A stretch of 64,000 nt of DNA from Acidobacteriaceae bacterium dw_441 (lineage in GTDB: Bacteria; Acidobacteriota; Terriglobia; Terriglobales; Acidobacteriaceae): NCBI GenBank assembly GCA_018449715.1, contig JAAVVA010000006.1:1-64000 (forward strand). The letters run 5' to 3'. The notes under the pieces are model-generated. The model searched no databases. It saw only the letters and a program-made list of their open reading frames with translations, and had not been told where the DNA came from. The translations under genes and the position numbers were made by a program. Below, one piece after another: positions 17,438 to 25,699 of this stretch; the stretch's first letter is position 1; each line of letters begins with the position of its first letter.

Positions 17438-17890
17438 ATGCTGCACATCGACTACGCCAACTACGAAGCCCTGCGCGCCCACGGCGAAGAGACCTACCCG
17501 CACGAATGCTGCGGCGTTCTCCTCGGCAAGTCGGACGCCGAGGGCAACCATGTCCGCCAGATCGTGCGCGCGGGCAACACCCGCACAGACTCCGCGCACA
17601 ACCGCTACAACATCGCCCCGATCGAGCTGGTGAAGATCCAGCGGCAGGCTCGCGGACTGGGGCTCGACATCGTGGGCTTCTACCATTCGCACCCCGACCA
17701 TCCGGCGCAGTGGTCCCCCACGGACTTCGCCGAGGCCCACTGGTTCGGCTGTTCCTACGTCATCACCGCGGTCGAAAAGGGCAAAGCCGCCATCACCAAC
17801 TCCTTCCTCCTCACCGGAACCAGCGAAGAGGACAAGAAGTTCCGCGATCAGCCAATCGAGATCGCAGTCGCCGAACAGGCCCAGCAGTAG
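17438..17890 (+). CDS. mec: JAMM/MPN+ metalloprotease, Mec-like
   Basis: 150 residues, a single MPN+ domain. The zinc motif is complete: Glu23 in PHECCGVLLG, then HSHPDHPAQWSPTD with His83, His85, Ser93 and Asp96. In Mycobacterium the homologue Mec releases newly made cysteine from the CysO carrier; in a Pseudomonas siderophore pathway a JAMM enzyme instead trims residues behind the Gly-Gly of a ThiS-like carrier. Here it sits 5 bases after cysM and 26 bases before the carrier gene, so either task, or both, is plausible. Confidence 0.92.
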   Translation: MLHIDYANYEALRAHGEETYPHECCGVLLGKSDAEGNHVRQIVRAGNTRTDSAHNRYNIAPIELVKIQRQARGLGLDIVGFYHSHPDHPAQWSPTDFAEAHWFGCSYVITAVEKGKAAITNSFLLTGTSEEDKKFRDQPIEIAVAEQAQQ

Positions 17891-17916
17891 TAGTAACTTC
17901 AGCAGAAAGGCAAGGC

Positions 17917-18231
17917 ATGAACATTCACATCCCAACTCCGCTCCGCGCCTACACCGGAGGAGCCGAGACGGTCAGCGTCCCAGGCGCAACCGTCACCGAG
18001 GTCTTCAACAACCTCACCTCCCAGTACCCCGACCTGAAGCAGCAGCTCTTCAACACCGAGGGCAAGCTCCGCTCTTTCGTCAACGTCTACTTCAACGATG
18101 AGGACCTCCGCTACCTGCCCGAAAAGGAAGCCACCGCAGTCGCCGCGACCGACGAGCTGACCATCATCCCCTCCATCGCTGGCGGCACCGATGCCGTCTC
18201 CCCCTGTTGTAGCTGTTGTCCCTCCCTCTAG
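17917..18231 (+). CDS. cysO: ThiS/MoaD-like sulfur carrier (CysO-like) with C-terminal extension
   Basis: 104 residues, beta-grasp fold: MNIHIPTPLRAYTGG start, FVNVYFNDEDLRYL and the terminal LTIIPSIAGG. Sulfur carriers of this family normally end at Gly-Gly, whose carboxylate is adenylated and turned into a thiocarboxylate. Here Gly89-Gly90 is followed by 14 more residues, TDAVSPCCSCCPSL, with four cysteines. The chain must be cut after Gly90 before it can be charged; the neighbouring JAMM protease is the obvious candidate. The start is clear (AAGGC before ATG). The activating enzyme MoeZ is downstream. Confidence 0.87.
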   Translation: MNIHIPTPLRAYTGGAETVSVPGATVTEVFNNLTSQYPDLKQQLFNTEGKLRSFVNVYFNDEDLRYLPEKEATAVAATDELTIIPSIAGGTDAVSPCCSCCPSL

Positions 18232-18256
18232 TTCCATCCCCCGCACAAGATAAGCC

Positions 18257-18304
18257 GTCATTCCGAGCCTGAAAGGGCGAAGAATCCCTGTATTTTGCAG
18301 GATG
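18257..18304 (+). repeat. dispersed intergenic repeat, copy A
   Basis: 48-bp element beginning GTCATTCCGAG and ending TTTTGCAGGATG, in the gap between the carrier gene and moeZ. The same framework (GTCAyTCCG ... GAAGrATC ... TTTGCAGrATG) recurs at 35499 and 56512. A small inverted repeat, CTGCC-TCT-GGCAG, follows at 18306-18318, and a further hairpin GAAAGGCG-TTG-CGCCTTTC at about 18340-18358. Confidence 0.6.
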
Positions 18305-18398
18305 TCTGCCTCTGGCAGAATCAACGGTTTACGGCTCCCGAAAGGCGTTGCGCCTTTCCGGCGGCCCGAGCATCTAGAATAGGAACAAGGAAAATAGC

Positions 18399-19619
18399 AT
18401 GCCCACAGCCATCGAAGAAGCCGTACAGCTCCCGAAGCTCTCCAACGAGGAGATCGCCCGTTACTCCCGCCACCTCATTCTTCCCGAGGTCGGTATGGAG
18501 GGCCAGCAGAAGCTGAAGGCGGCCAAGGTCCTCTGCGTCGGCACCGGAGGCCTCGGCGCCCCGCTCGCCCTCTACCTCACCGCCGCGGGTATCGGAACCA
18601 TCGGCCTCGTCGACTTCGACGTCGTCGACGAGTCGAACCTCCAGCGCCAGGTCATCCACTCGCAATCCACCGTCGGCATGCTCAAGGTCGACTCTGCCGA
18701 GCAGATGCTCAAGGGCCTGAACAAGAACGTCAACATCGTCAAGCACAACACGATGCTGACCTCGGCCAACGCGCTCGAAATCTTCAAGGACTACGACGTC
18801 ATCGCCGACGGCACCGACAACTTCCAGACGCGCTACCTCGTCAACGACGCCTGCGTGCTGACCGGCAAGCCCAACGCCTACGGCTCGATCTTCCGCTTTG
18901 AGGGTCAGGCTTCGGTCTTCGCCACCGAGGAAGGCCCGTGCTACCGCTGCCTGTACCCGGAGCCGCCACCGCCCGGACTCGTTCCCTCGTGCGCCGAGGG
19001 CGGCGTACTCGGAATCCTTCCGGGACTCGTCGGCGTCATCCAGGCGACTGAGGTCATCAAGCTCATTCTCGGCATCGGCGAGCCGCTGGTCGGTCGCCTG
19101 TTGCTGGTCGATGCACTCGGCATGAACTTCCGCACACTGAAGCTGCGCAAGAACCCCAACTGCCCGGCCTGCGGCACGCACGAGATCAAGGAGCTGATCG
19201 ACTACGACCAGTTCTGCGGTATCGAGAAGCCCACCTCGGTCGGCCCGCTCGAGGTCTCCCGCGACAAGGCTGTCTCGGACGCTCCCGTGGTCGATGGCAT
19301 CCCGCAGATCACAGTTGAGGATCTGAAGCGGAAGCTCGATGCGAAAGAGAACGTCTTCGTCCTGGACGTCCGCGAGCCGCACGAGTACCCGATTGCAAAC
19401 CTCGGCGCCCCACTGATCCCAGTGGGAACCATCGAGTCGCGCATCGGCGAGATCGCCGAGCACAAGAACGACGAGGTGATCGTCCACTGCCGCTCGGGAG
19501 CACGCAGCCAGAAGGCCGCGCTCGCCCTGAAGGCCGCTGGCTTCACCAACGTCTCGAACCTCACCGGAGGCATCCTCGCCTGGGCCGAGAAGATCGACCC
19601 GACGATGCCGAAGTACTAA
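18399..19619 (+). CDS. moeZ: MoeZ-type adenylyltransferase/sulfurtransferase (MoeB-rhodanese fusion)
   Basis: 406 residues. The N-terminal E1-like domain (about 15-260) has RYSRHLILPEVG, the ATP-binding VGTGGLGAPLALYL, the adenylate-site DGTDNFQTRYLVND, and zinc cysteines in CYRCLYP and CPACG. The C-terminal rhodanese domain (about 300-400) has the active-site loop HCRSGARS with the persulfide cysteine. It adenylates the carrier's C-terminal Gly and transfers sulfur to it, giving the thiocarboxylate for CysM, perhaps also for MoaD or ThiS. AAGGA lies 7 bases before the ATG. A strong terminator follows. Confidence 0.93.
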   Translation: MPTAIEEAVQLPKLSNEEIARYSRHLILPEVGMEGQQKLKAAKVLCVGTGGLGAPLALYLTAAGIGTIGLVDFDVVDESNLQRQVIHSQSTVGMLKVDSAEQMLKGLNKNVNIVKHNTMLTSANALEIFKDYDVIADGTDNFQTRYLVNDACVLTGKPNAYGSIFRFEGQASVFATEEGPCYRCLYPEPPPPGLVPSCAEGGVLGILPGLVGVIQATEVIKLILGIGEPLVGRLLLVDALGMNFRTLKLRKNPNCPACGTHEIKELIDYDQFCGIEKPTSVGPLEVSRDKAVSDAPVVDGIPQITVEDLKRKLDAKENVFVLDVREPHEYPIANLGAPLIPVGTIESRIGEIAEHKNDEVIVHCRSGARSQKAALALKAAGFTNVSNLTGGILAWAEKIDPTMPKY

Positions 19620-19630
19620 TCCGCGACACG

Positions 19631-19671
19631 AACAAGAAAGGCCCCGGACAATTTCCGGGGCCTTTCTTGTT
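19631..19671. terminator. strong bidirectional terminator
   Basis: A perfect 18-bp stem (AACAAGAAAGGCCCCGGA with its complement) and a 5-base loop lie between moeZ and the convergent nitroreductase gene, with T-rich arms on both sides. Confidence 0.9.
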
Positions 19672-19693
19672 TAAGCTGATAAGCAGCGATCAA

Positions 19694-20299
19694 TCAGAAT
19701 GCGGGCGTCTCCCACTCCCCAAAGACCCACGCGGAGAGCGGCTTACGATGACGAGGCTGAAGCTCCATCTGCTTCTGCTGCTCGTTCAGTGTTTCGGGAT
19801 CACCGCGATAGCCAAGCGCCCAGCAGAAACCAACTTCAAAATCATCAGGCACATTCAGCTCGCTCCGGAGCTTCTCGGGATCGAAGCCTCCCATGCCATG
19901 TGCATACAAACCAAGCGCGGTCGCCTGCAATACGATCTGCGCCGAAGCTGCCCCCACATCATGCGCCGCGGCCCGGTTCGGCGAGTTGCTGTGGCTGTAG
20001 GTCTTTCTGGCAAAGGAAGCATAGAGAACTGGAGCAGACTTCGCCCAGGACTGGTTCGGCGGCGTCAGCGAATCGAAGATCTTCGTCCAGACCGAATCTC
20101 CCTTCCGACCTACAACGAATCTCCAGGGCTGTTCGTTATAGGACGAGAAGGCCCACTGCCCCGCCGAAAAGATCTTCCGAAGATCCTCGTTCTCTACCGA
20201 ACGTTCCGCGAAGGCGCGCGGGCTCCAGCGCTTGAGAAATAGCTCTTCCACCGGAACATCGGTCGTTCCATGCTTCGTCGTGCCAAGGTCCTGACTCAT
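19694..20299 (-). CDS. nitroreductase-family FMN oxidoreductase
   Basis: 201 residues. FMN-contacting blocks KRWSPRAFAER near the N-terminus, AFSSYNEQPWRFVV, and AALGLYAHGMGGFD-like LGLYAHGMGGFD followed by ALGYRGDPETL are typical of NAD(P)H-dependent nitroreductases. Members reduce nitroaromatics, quinones or enones, and act as homodimers in the cytoplasm. The physiological substrate is not evident. GGAG precedes the ATG. It is the last gene of a minus-strand run but is separated from its upstream neighbour by 67 bases. Confidence 0.88.
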   Translation of the reverse strand: MSQDLGTTKHGTTDVPVEELFLKRWSPRAFAERSVENEDLRKIFSAGQWAFSSYNEQPWRFVVGRKGDSVWTKIFDSLTPPNQSWAKSAPVLYASFARKTYSHSNSPNRAAAHDVGAASAQIVLQATALGLYAHGMGGFDPEKLRSELNVPDDFEVGFCWALGYRGDPETLNEQQKQMELQPRHRKPLSAWVFGEWETPAF

Positions 20300-20366
20300 G
20301 TACGTTTCACTCCTTAAAACCTGCTCCCTCTATTGTGAACGATGCCACTGTTACAACAGGGTAGAT

Positions 20367-21554
20367 TCAGCAGGCTCTCATCGACTGGAACAGCTCCGCA
20401 TGAGCGGCCAGTTTTTCCTTCACGGTCGTCTGATCCACGTCGAGCGACCAGTTCCCTGCCTGGTGCGTTCCTCCCAGGAGGATGCCGTCCCTCCGAGAGA
20501 ACATGTAGATATCTTCGAAGAGCGCCGCATAGGTGACCTCCGGCTGCGGCAGCAGGAAGGTAAGCTGCCCGCGCACCGGGATCAGCTCCTTGTCGTCGAA
20601 GAGTGCCTTCGCGCCCAGCCCGGTGCAGTTGAAGACCAGCTTCTCCGGCAGCGCCTGCACCTCGGCGGGCGATTTCAGCTCGCGGACCACCACCTTGCCT
20701 CCTGCAATGCGGAAGTCCGAGATCAGAGCATTCAGCAGTAGCGGCGGCTCCATGATCATGCCGTCATACTGCGATGCATAGCCGATGCCGAACGGGTTCT
20801 CCTCCTGCTTCAGAGCATGATGCTCAGGCAGCAGCGCATCCAATCCACTCACAATCCTCGGACGCTCTTCCTGCGTGTGCGGCGGCATCGGCGTGCGCGA
20901 GATGGAATAGTTCCGCATCCACCGCACGCCAAACCGCGGGTCCGTCATGATCTGGTAGCGCTCATACGCATACTTGGCCGCAGCAAGGTACTGGTCGGTA
21001 AAGCTCTCCGTCACCTTCGTCGCATCGTCATACACCATCGCCGGATACCACTGCCCTCCCGCGATGTTCGAGGTCGTATCCGGCGGCATCGCCTTCGTGT
21101 AGATCGTCACGGCAAACCCGGCGTCCTGCGCCATCCGCGCCGTCGTCAGGCCGACTACGCCGCAGCCCAGCACCGCCACCGCACCGCGATGACCTTTCAG
21201 GCCGAGGTCCGTGGCCAGCTTCGCCGTTCCCCAGCTCAGCGTAATGCCTCCGCCGCCGTGGCCGTAGTTGTGAACAACGACGGTGTCTCCCACCTGTTCG
21301 CGCTCCACACGAAAACCCGAAGGACGATGCGGACGCTGCCCCACCACCGAACGGATCACTCGGTCCTCCGACACATGCACCGGAGGCAGATGGCACGCGC
21401 TCTCCGGCAGGTTCAGAGGAGCCAGCGCGGCGGGGTTCATCGCAGGATTGAAGATCGCCGTCGTCTTCTTCGAGCAGCCCGAAAGAGCGAGCGATGCTGC
21501 GGCAAGGTTTGCAGTACGCAGAAAGTGTCTACGATTCATCTGTGTGCGATTCAT
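20367..21554 (-). CDS. circularly permuted D-amino-acid-oxidase-like FAD protein, exported
   Basis: 395 residues. The first 27 form a twin-arginine/lipoprotein-type leader (NRRHFLRTANLAA, then LSGC). Residues about 62-120 match the C-terminal end of D-amino-acid oxidase: VVGQRPHRPSGFRVERE (with the substrate-carboxylate Arg of GxRPxRP) and VVHNYGHGGGGITLSWG. The FAD-binding Rossmann motif normally at the N-terminus follows, VLGCGVVGLTTARM (128-141), with NIAGGQWYP, VFNCTGLGAKAL (307-318) and ILLGGTHQAGNWS (358-370) after it. So the usual order is rotated, with the break after the GNWS region. Cofactor and substrate residues appear kept; oxidative deamination of D-amino acids in the envelope is possible but unproven. 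Confidence 0.8.
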   Translation of the reverse strand: MNRTQMNRRHFLRTANLAAASLALSGCSKKTTAIFNPAMNPAALAPLNLPESACHLPPVHVSEDRVIRSVVGQRPHRPSGFRVEREQVGDTVVVHNYGHGGGGITLSWGTAKLATDLGLKGHRGAVAVLGCGVVGLTTARMAQDAGFAVTIYTKAMPPDTTSNIAGGQWYPAMVYDDATKVTESFTDQYLAAAKYAYERYQIMTDPRFGVRWMRNYSISRTPMPPHTQEERPRIVSGLDALLPEHHALKQEENPFGIGYASQYDGMIMEPPLLLNALISDFRIAGGKVVVRELKSPAEVQALPEKLVFNCTGLGAKALFDDKELIPVRGQLTFLLPQPEVTYAALFEDIYMFSRRDGILLGGTHQAGNWSLDVDQTTVKEKLAAHAELFQSMRAC

Positions 21555-21669
21555 TGGGTGAGCCTGTGCAGGAAGATAACCACCATCCTATTGCACAGCT
21601 CCGTCCCCACAACCACCAAAGCTCACAGGGGAACCATCCCGGCTATCGAGCGCATCCTTCGCAGAGAAG

Positions 21670-22329
21670 CTACCGAGCGTTAGCCATGTAGCGCTCCCGG
21701 GCCTCGCGCAACTGATCGACCGCCTCGCCATCCAGAGGACACATCGAACCCAGCCGATGCGCCACGAAGCAGATATGCGCGAAGTGCTCCACCGTCTCCA
21801 TGCGCTGAAACGCATCCAGCAGATCGGCCCCGAAGGTCACCGCGCCGTGGTTCGCCAGCAGAATCGCCGAGTGCTCCGGAATCAGCGGCTCGATGCTTGC
21901 CGCCAGCCCCGCCGTGCCGGTTGTGGCATAGGGGGCCAGGGGAACCGTCCCCAGGGCCATGATCGCCTCGGAGCACAACGGCTCGTCCAGAGAGCGCCCC
22001 GAGCAGGCAAAGCCCGTCGCAATGGGAGGATGCGAATGGATCACCGCTTCCGCATCGGGCCGCAGGCGATACACCGCAAGGTGCATACCAATCTCGCTGG
22101 TAACCTTTCGCGTTCCCGCAAGCTGCCGTCCTTCGGGATCGACGATCACGATATCTTCCGAGCGCAGCATGAACTTGCTCCGCCCCGTCGGAGTCGCCAG
22201 AATCCGCTCCTCGTCCAGCCGGACCGAGAGATTGCCCGAGGTTCCAGGCATAAATCCCATCCGGTAGAGCGCCCGCCCAAAACGAACCAGGCTGCGCCGA
22301 AGCTCGATCTCCTTTTCGCCGATCGTCAA
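21670..22329 (-). CDS. class II aldolase/adducin-family protein
   Basis: 219 residues from a TTG at 22329, chosen because AGGAGAG lies 5 bases upstream; no in-frame ATG fits the N-terminus. Family motifs: GTSGNLSVR for phosphate binding, TPTGRSK, the HSHPP zinc ligands and LLANHG with the third histidine. Members include fuculose- and rhamnulose-phosphate aldolases and ribulose-phosphate 4-epimerase; they cleave or epimerise phosphosugars with Zn2+. The exact substrate is not readable. The locus has no sugar kinase next to it. Confidence 0.83.
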   Translation of the reverse strand: MTIGEKEIELRRSLVRFGRALYRMGFMPGTSGNLSVRLDEERILATPTGRSKFMLRSEDIVIVDPEGRQLAGTRKVTSEIGMHLAVYRLRPDAEAVIHSHPPIATGFACSGRSLDEPLCSEAIMALGTVPLAPYATTGTAGLAASIEPLIPEHSAILLANHGAVTFGADLLDAFQRMETVEHFAHICFVAHRLGSMCPLDGEAVDQLREARERYMANAR

Positions 22330-22425
22330 AAGCTCTCTCCTTACCTCACCATCCGGCAAAGCCGCATAGCCTCGACTCCCGAGAGGAGTCTATCCTACAG
22401 CTTTCACCCCGCCCACGGATATCCC

Positions 22426-23661
22426 TTAACGCAGGCTACCCGCCAGTACCTTTTTCTGGCCATCATTCTTCGCGGGCTTCAACCCCAGCAGCTCGCACAC
22501 GAAGTCGTACACGTTCACATTGCGGAACGGAGCCAGCTTCACCCCCGGCTTCACGTCCGGCCCCTCGGCGTAGAAGATCGCCTTCATCTCCGGAAACTTC
22601 TCCGGATCGAAGCCATGCGCCCCCGTGCCCTTCACCAGCTCCTTCGCGTGTACCGTAATCGCCACCAGTTCATTGGGCACCACCACCGGATCGCCCGCGC
22701 GATCATTGCTGTTGAAGTGCAGGCTCTCAGGAACTTCTTTCAAACGATAGGGAGTAAACCGTGGATCGTTGGCAGCCTTCAGCGTGTCATAGACCCGCTG
22801 CTTCTCCGCCTCAGTCTTCGGATACACTCTCTCGCCCGCTGTGGGTACATCCTTCAGATCTACCAGCTTATCTAGAGAAAGCCACCTGCGGTCCGGCAGC
22901 TTCGCCATCCCATGATCCGAGACCACCACCAGGTCCACCGGAAGCTCCGACGCCTTCAGCTTCCCTTCCAGCTCGCCGATCAGCCCGTCCAGATGACGCA
23001 CCGCCGCACCTGTTTCCTCAGCGTCAGGGCCGAAGTCGTGCCCCGCATGGTCCGCGTTCGAGTAATACAGGGTAACCAGATGAGGCCGCTCCGCCTCCGG
23101 CAGTGCCAGCCACTCCATCACCTGCGCGATACGCTTTTCGTTATCGAACTGGTCATCGAACGGAACCCAGTAGCTGGGACGCTTTCCCGCAATCAACGAC
23201 TCCGATCCCACCCAGAACATCGACGCCGTGCGCATCTTCTTTTTTTCTGCAAGAGACCATAGCGGAACCCCGCCATACCAGCTCCCGTCCTTGCTCTTTG
23301 AGTAGTGCTCGTAGTTGCGCTTCGGATCGAGAAACTCGTTGTCCACGATGCCGTGATGCTCGGGATAAAGCCCCGTCACCAGCGTGTAGTGGTTCGGAAA
23401 GGTGAGTGAAGGAAAGCTCGGCAGCATCCCGTCGGGCGCACTCGCGCCTTCTTCGGCCATCTTCAGCAGATGAGGAGCACCCCACTTCGTCGCGTAGTCC
23501 CAGCGAAAGCCGTCCAGCGACACCATCACCACATAGTGCGCCCTCTTCGCCCTCGATGAGTTCAGTGCATTCGGCTCATGTTTTACCGGAGCGATGTCCT
23601 GCGCCCCGGCAAACCCCGCCCACAGCAACACACACGCACACACTAGGCGATTCACACGCAT
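22426..23661 (-). CDS. secreted nucleotide pyrophosphatase/phosphodiesterase (NPP family)
   Basis: 411 residues from ATG 23661 with GGAG nearby; the first 20 residues are a signal peptide ending AGAQ. Alkaline-phosphatase fold: metal ligands in MVSLDGFRWDY, nucleophile Thr in PSLTFPNHYTLVTG, then NADHAGHDFGP, SDHGM and the final His in GAHGFDP. NPP enzymes cut phosphodiester or pyrophosphate bonds in nucleotides or phospholipid head groups with two zincs. It acts in the periplasm. A second family member lies at 28114. It is unlikely to share a transcript with hom, which ends 93 bases before its start. Confidence 0.88.
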   Translation of the reverse strand: MRVNRLVCACVLLWAGFAGAQDIAPVKHEPNALNSSRAKRAHYVVMVSLDGFRWDYATKWGAPHLLKMAEEGASAPDGMLPSFPSLTFPNHYTLVTGLYPEHHGIVDNEFLDPKRNYEHYSKSKDGSWYGGVPLWSLAEKKKMRTASMFWVGSESLIAGKRPSYWVPFDDQFDNEKRIAQVMEWLALPEAERPHLVTLYYSNADHAGHDFGPDAEETGAAVRHLDGLIGELEGKLKASELPVDLVVVSDHGMAKLPDRRWLSLDKLVDLKDVPTAGERVYPKTEAEKQRVYDTLKAANDPRFTPYRLKEVPESLHFNSNDRAGDPVVVPNELVAITVHAKELVKGTGAHGFDPEKFPEMKAIFYAEGPDVKPGVKLAPFRNVNVYDFVCELLGLKPAKNDGQKKVLAGSLR

Positions 23662-23753
23662 CGATCTTCTCTCCATCCGGGTTCGTGACGGTTGACGAGA
23701 CGAGACGGGATTAAGACGCATGCTTCGGATGCCCGCCGCAGTGCGCCTCTCCA

Positions 23754-25070
23754 TTATTCCGGCTTATCTTCGGGAACCAGTATCTGAAGCGTCAGTGGCC
23801 GCTCCAACATGCAGTCCAGCTTCGCGATGGAGCCAATCGCCTTCTCGATCACACTGGTCAGGCACGGCTCCGTCGTCACCACGAACGGCAACTTGTGCTT
23901 GGGATACCCCGGCTTCTGCAGAAGCGAGTCGATGTTCGCTCCCACCTTCGCCAGCGCGCCCGCAATCGACGAGACGATGCCCGGCTTGTCATCCACCACG
24001 AAGCGGATGTAGTGCGGCGCGAGAAACTCACCTGTCACCTGCCGCTTGCGCACCGGAAGCTCCACCGTCTTCGCTCCCTGTGAGACCGCCAGCAGGTCCG
24101 AGACCACCGCCACCGCCGTAGGCTCGCCGCCCGCGCCGTGGCCGGAGAAGACAACGTCGCCGCCGTAGTTTCCGCTCGTCACCACCATGTTCTGCGTGCC
24201 ATGCGACCACGCCATCGGCGAGGACAGCGGAATCAGCATCGGAGCCACACGCGCATGAACCAGCGTTCCCTCCACCTGAGCCCGCGAAACCTGACGGATG
24301 GTGCAGTTCAGCTCCTTCGCATAGACGAAGTCAATCGCCTCGACGGTCGAGATCGTCTGGGTCGCCACCTCATCGGGGTTCAACTCAGCGTGCAGTGCAA
24401 TGCGCGAAAGGATGCACAGCTTCGCGCGTGCATCGAACCCGTCCACATCGGCCGAAGGATTCGCCTCGGCATAGCCAAGCTGCTGCGCGTCCGCGAGTAC
24501 CGTGGCGTAGTCCGCTCCCGACTCCATGCGGCTGAGGATGTAGTTGCAGGTACCGTTCACGATGCCGCTCAGACGCTGCACGCGGTCGCCGCTCAGTCCC
24601 TGCAGGATGCCGGGGATCACCGGCACACCACCCGCAACGGCCGCTCCGTACACAAGCTGCACGCCATGCTGCGCGGCCAGCTTCTGCAGGCTCACGCCGC
24701 GATACGCGATCAGCTGCTTGTTCGCCGTCACCACGTTCTTGCCCGCCGCAAGAGCCTTGCGCAGCCAGCCTTCGACCGGATTCAGACCGCCCATCAGCTC
24801 GACGACGACATCGACGTCCGACTTCAACACGTCGTCGATATTCTGCGTCCACTTCGCCGTTGAGGGCACGAACTTCGCCGCGGCCGAGGTGCGCTTGCGC
24901 TCCACCTCGCGGTTGTAGACATGCGTCAGGGCAATGCCGGGAAACTTCGATTCGGCCAGCACCTTCGCCACCGAGCTTCCCACGGTTCCGAACCCAAGCA
25001 GCGCAACCTTCACCACGCCGCTGTTCTTCCCTGCCGCAACCTTCACCTGCTTCTTCTGCTTCGTCGTCAT
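23754..25070 (-). CDS. hom: homoserine dehydrogenase
   Basis: 438 residues. The NAD(P)-binding domain starts VALLGFGTVGSSVAKVL, the substrate domain holds ELMGGLNPVEGW, GKNVVTANKQLIA, GIVNGTCNYIL and the catalytic DVDGFDARAKL, and a C-terminal ACT domain (about 355-430, IRFVVDDKPGIVSSIAG) is the usual allosteric sensor of threonine or related amino acids. It reduces aspartate semialdehyde to homoserine for methionine and threonine synthesis. The N-terminal 18 residues are a basic extension. The deaminase gene upstream ends 23 bases before it. Confidence 0.93.
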   Translation of the reverse strand: MTTKQKKQVKVAAGKNSGVVKVALLGFGTVGSSVAKVLAESKFPGIALTHVYNREVERKRTSAAAKFVPSTAKWTQNIDDVLKSDVDVVVELMGGLNPVEGWLRKALAAGKNVVTANKQLIAYRGVSLQKLAAQHGVQLVYGAAVAGGVPVIPGILQGLSGDRVQRLSGIVNGTCNYILSRMESGADYATVLADAQQLGYAEANPSADVDGFDARAKLCILSRIALHAELNPDEVATQTISTVEAIDFVYAKELNCTIRQVSRAQVEGTLVHARVAPMLIPLSSPMAWSHGTQNMVVTSGNYGGDVVFSGHGAGGEPTAVAVVSDLLAVSQGAKTVELPVRKRQVTGEFLAPHYIRFVVDDKPGIVSSIAGALAKVGANIDSLLQKPGYPKHKLPFVVTTEPCLTSVIEKAIGSIAKLDCMLERPLTLQILVPEDKPE

Positions 25071-25093
25071 CGCCCTCGCCTGTCTTTCGAAAC

Positions 25094-25567
25094 TCAGTAC
25101 TCTACGCGCTCCATCGAGCGGCGCCAGACATCAAAGCTCTCCCGCCCGCGCTCTTCCAGCAAGCGCACTGCGGGGATGCTTCTCTCGCCCGTGTCCTTCT
25201 TCAATTCCTGATAAAGAAACGCATCGTCGAACCCGGCGGCGGCCGCATCCTGCGCCGTGCCGCTGTAAAAGATCCCATCCAGACGAGCCCAGTAGATCGC
25301 CGCCAGACACATCGGGCACGGCTCGCAGCTCGTATAGATCACGCACCCGGCCAGAGAAAAATCTCCCAGCTCGCGGCAGGCATTGCGAATCGCCGTGACC
25401 TCCGCGTGGGCCGTGGGATCGTTGGTCGCGGTCACCTGGTTGGCGCCGGTGGCAACGACCACGCCGTCGCGCACGATCACCGCGCCAAACGGCCCTCCGC
25501 GCCCCGAGGCAACATTTCCGGTTGCAAGCTCGATGGCCTGCTGCATGAACTCTGGATTGCCCTGCAT
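25094..25567 (-). CDS. nucleoside/guanine deaminase (CDA family)
   Basis: 157 residues from ATG 25567; an in-frame TTG at 25624 would add 19 residues unlike the family. Zinc site: HAEV with the catalytic Glu and PCPMC with the two cysteines. The GNVASGRGGPFGAVIV and ATNDPTAHAEVTAIR blocks place it with bacterial guanine deaminases (GuaD) rather than tRNA adenosine deaminase TadA. It would turn guanine into xanthine. It ends shortly before hom and may share its transcript. Confidence 0.85.
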   Translation of the reverse strand: MQGNPEFMQQAIELATGNVASGRGGPFGAVIVRDGVVVATGANQVTATNDPTAHAEVTAIRNACRELGDFSLAGCVIYTSCEPCPMCLAAIYWARLDGIFYSGTAQDAAAAGFDDAFLYQELKKDTGERSIPAVRLLEERGRESFDVWRRSMERVEY

Positions 25568-25699
25568 CCGCTCCGCGTCCTCGCCGCGCACGCCAACACC
25601 TGCGGCGAGCACAACATACCTCAAACTGCTACCTTGGCCATTTTATATGCTGGCACTGAATGTTCCAGTGCCAGCATTTGCTAATCTGCTCCTAGCAAC

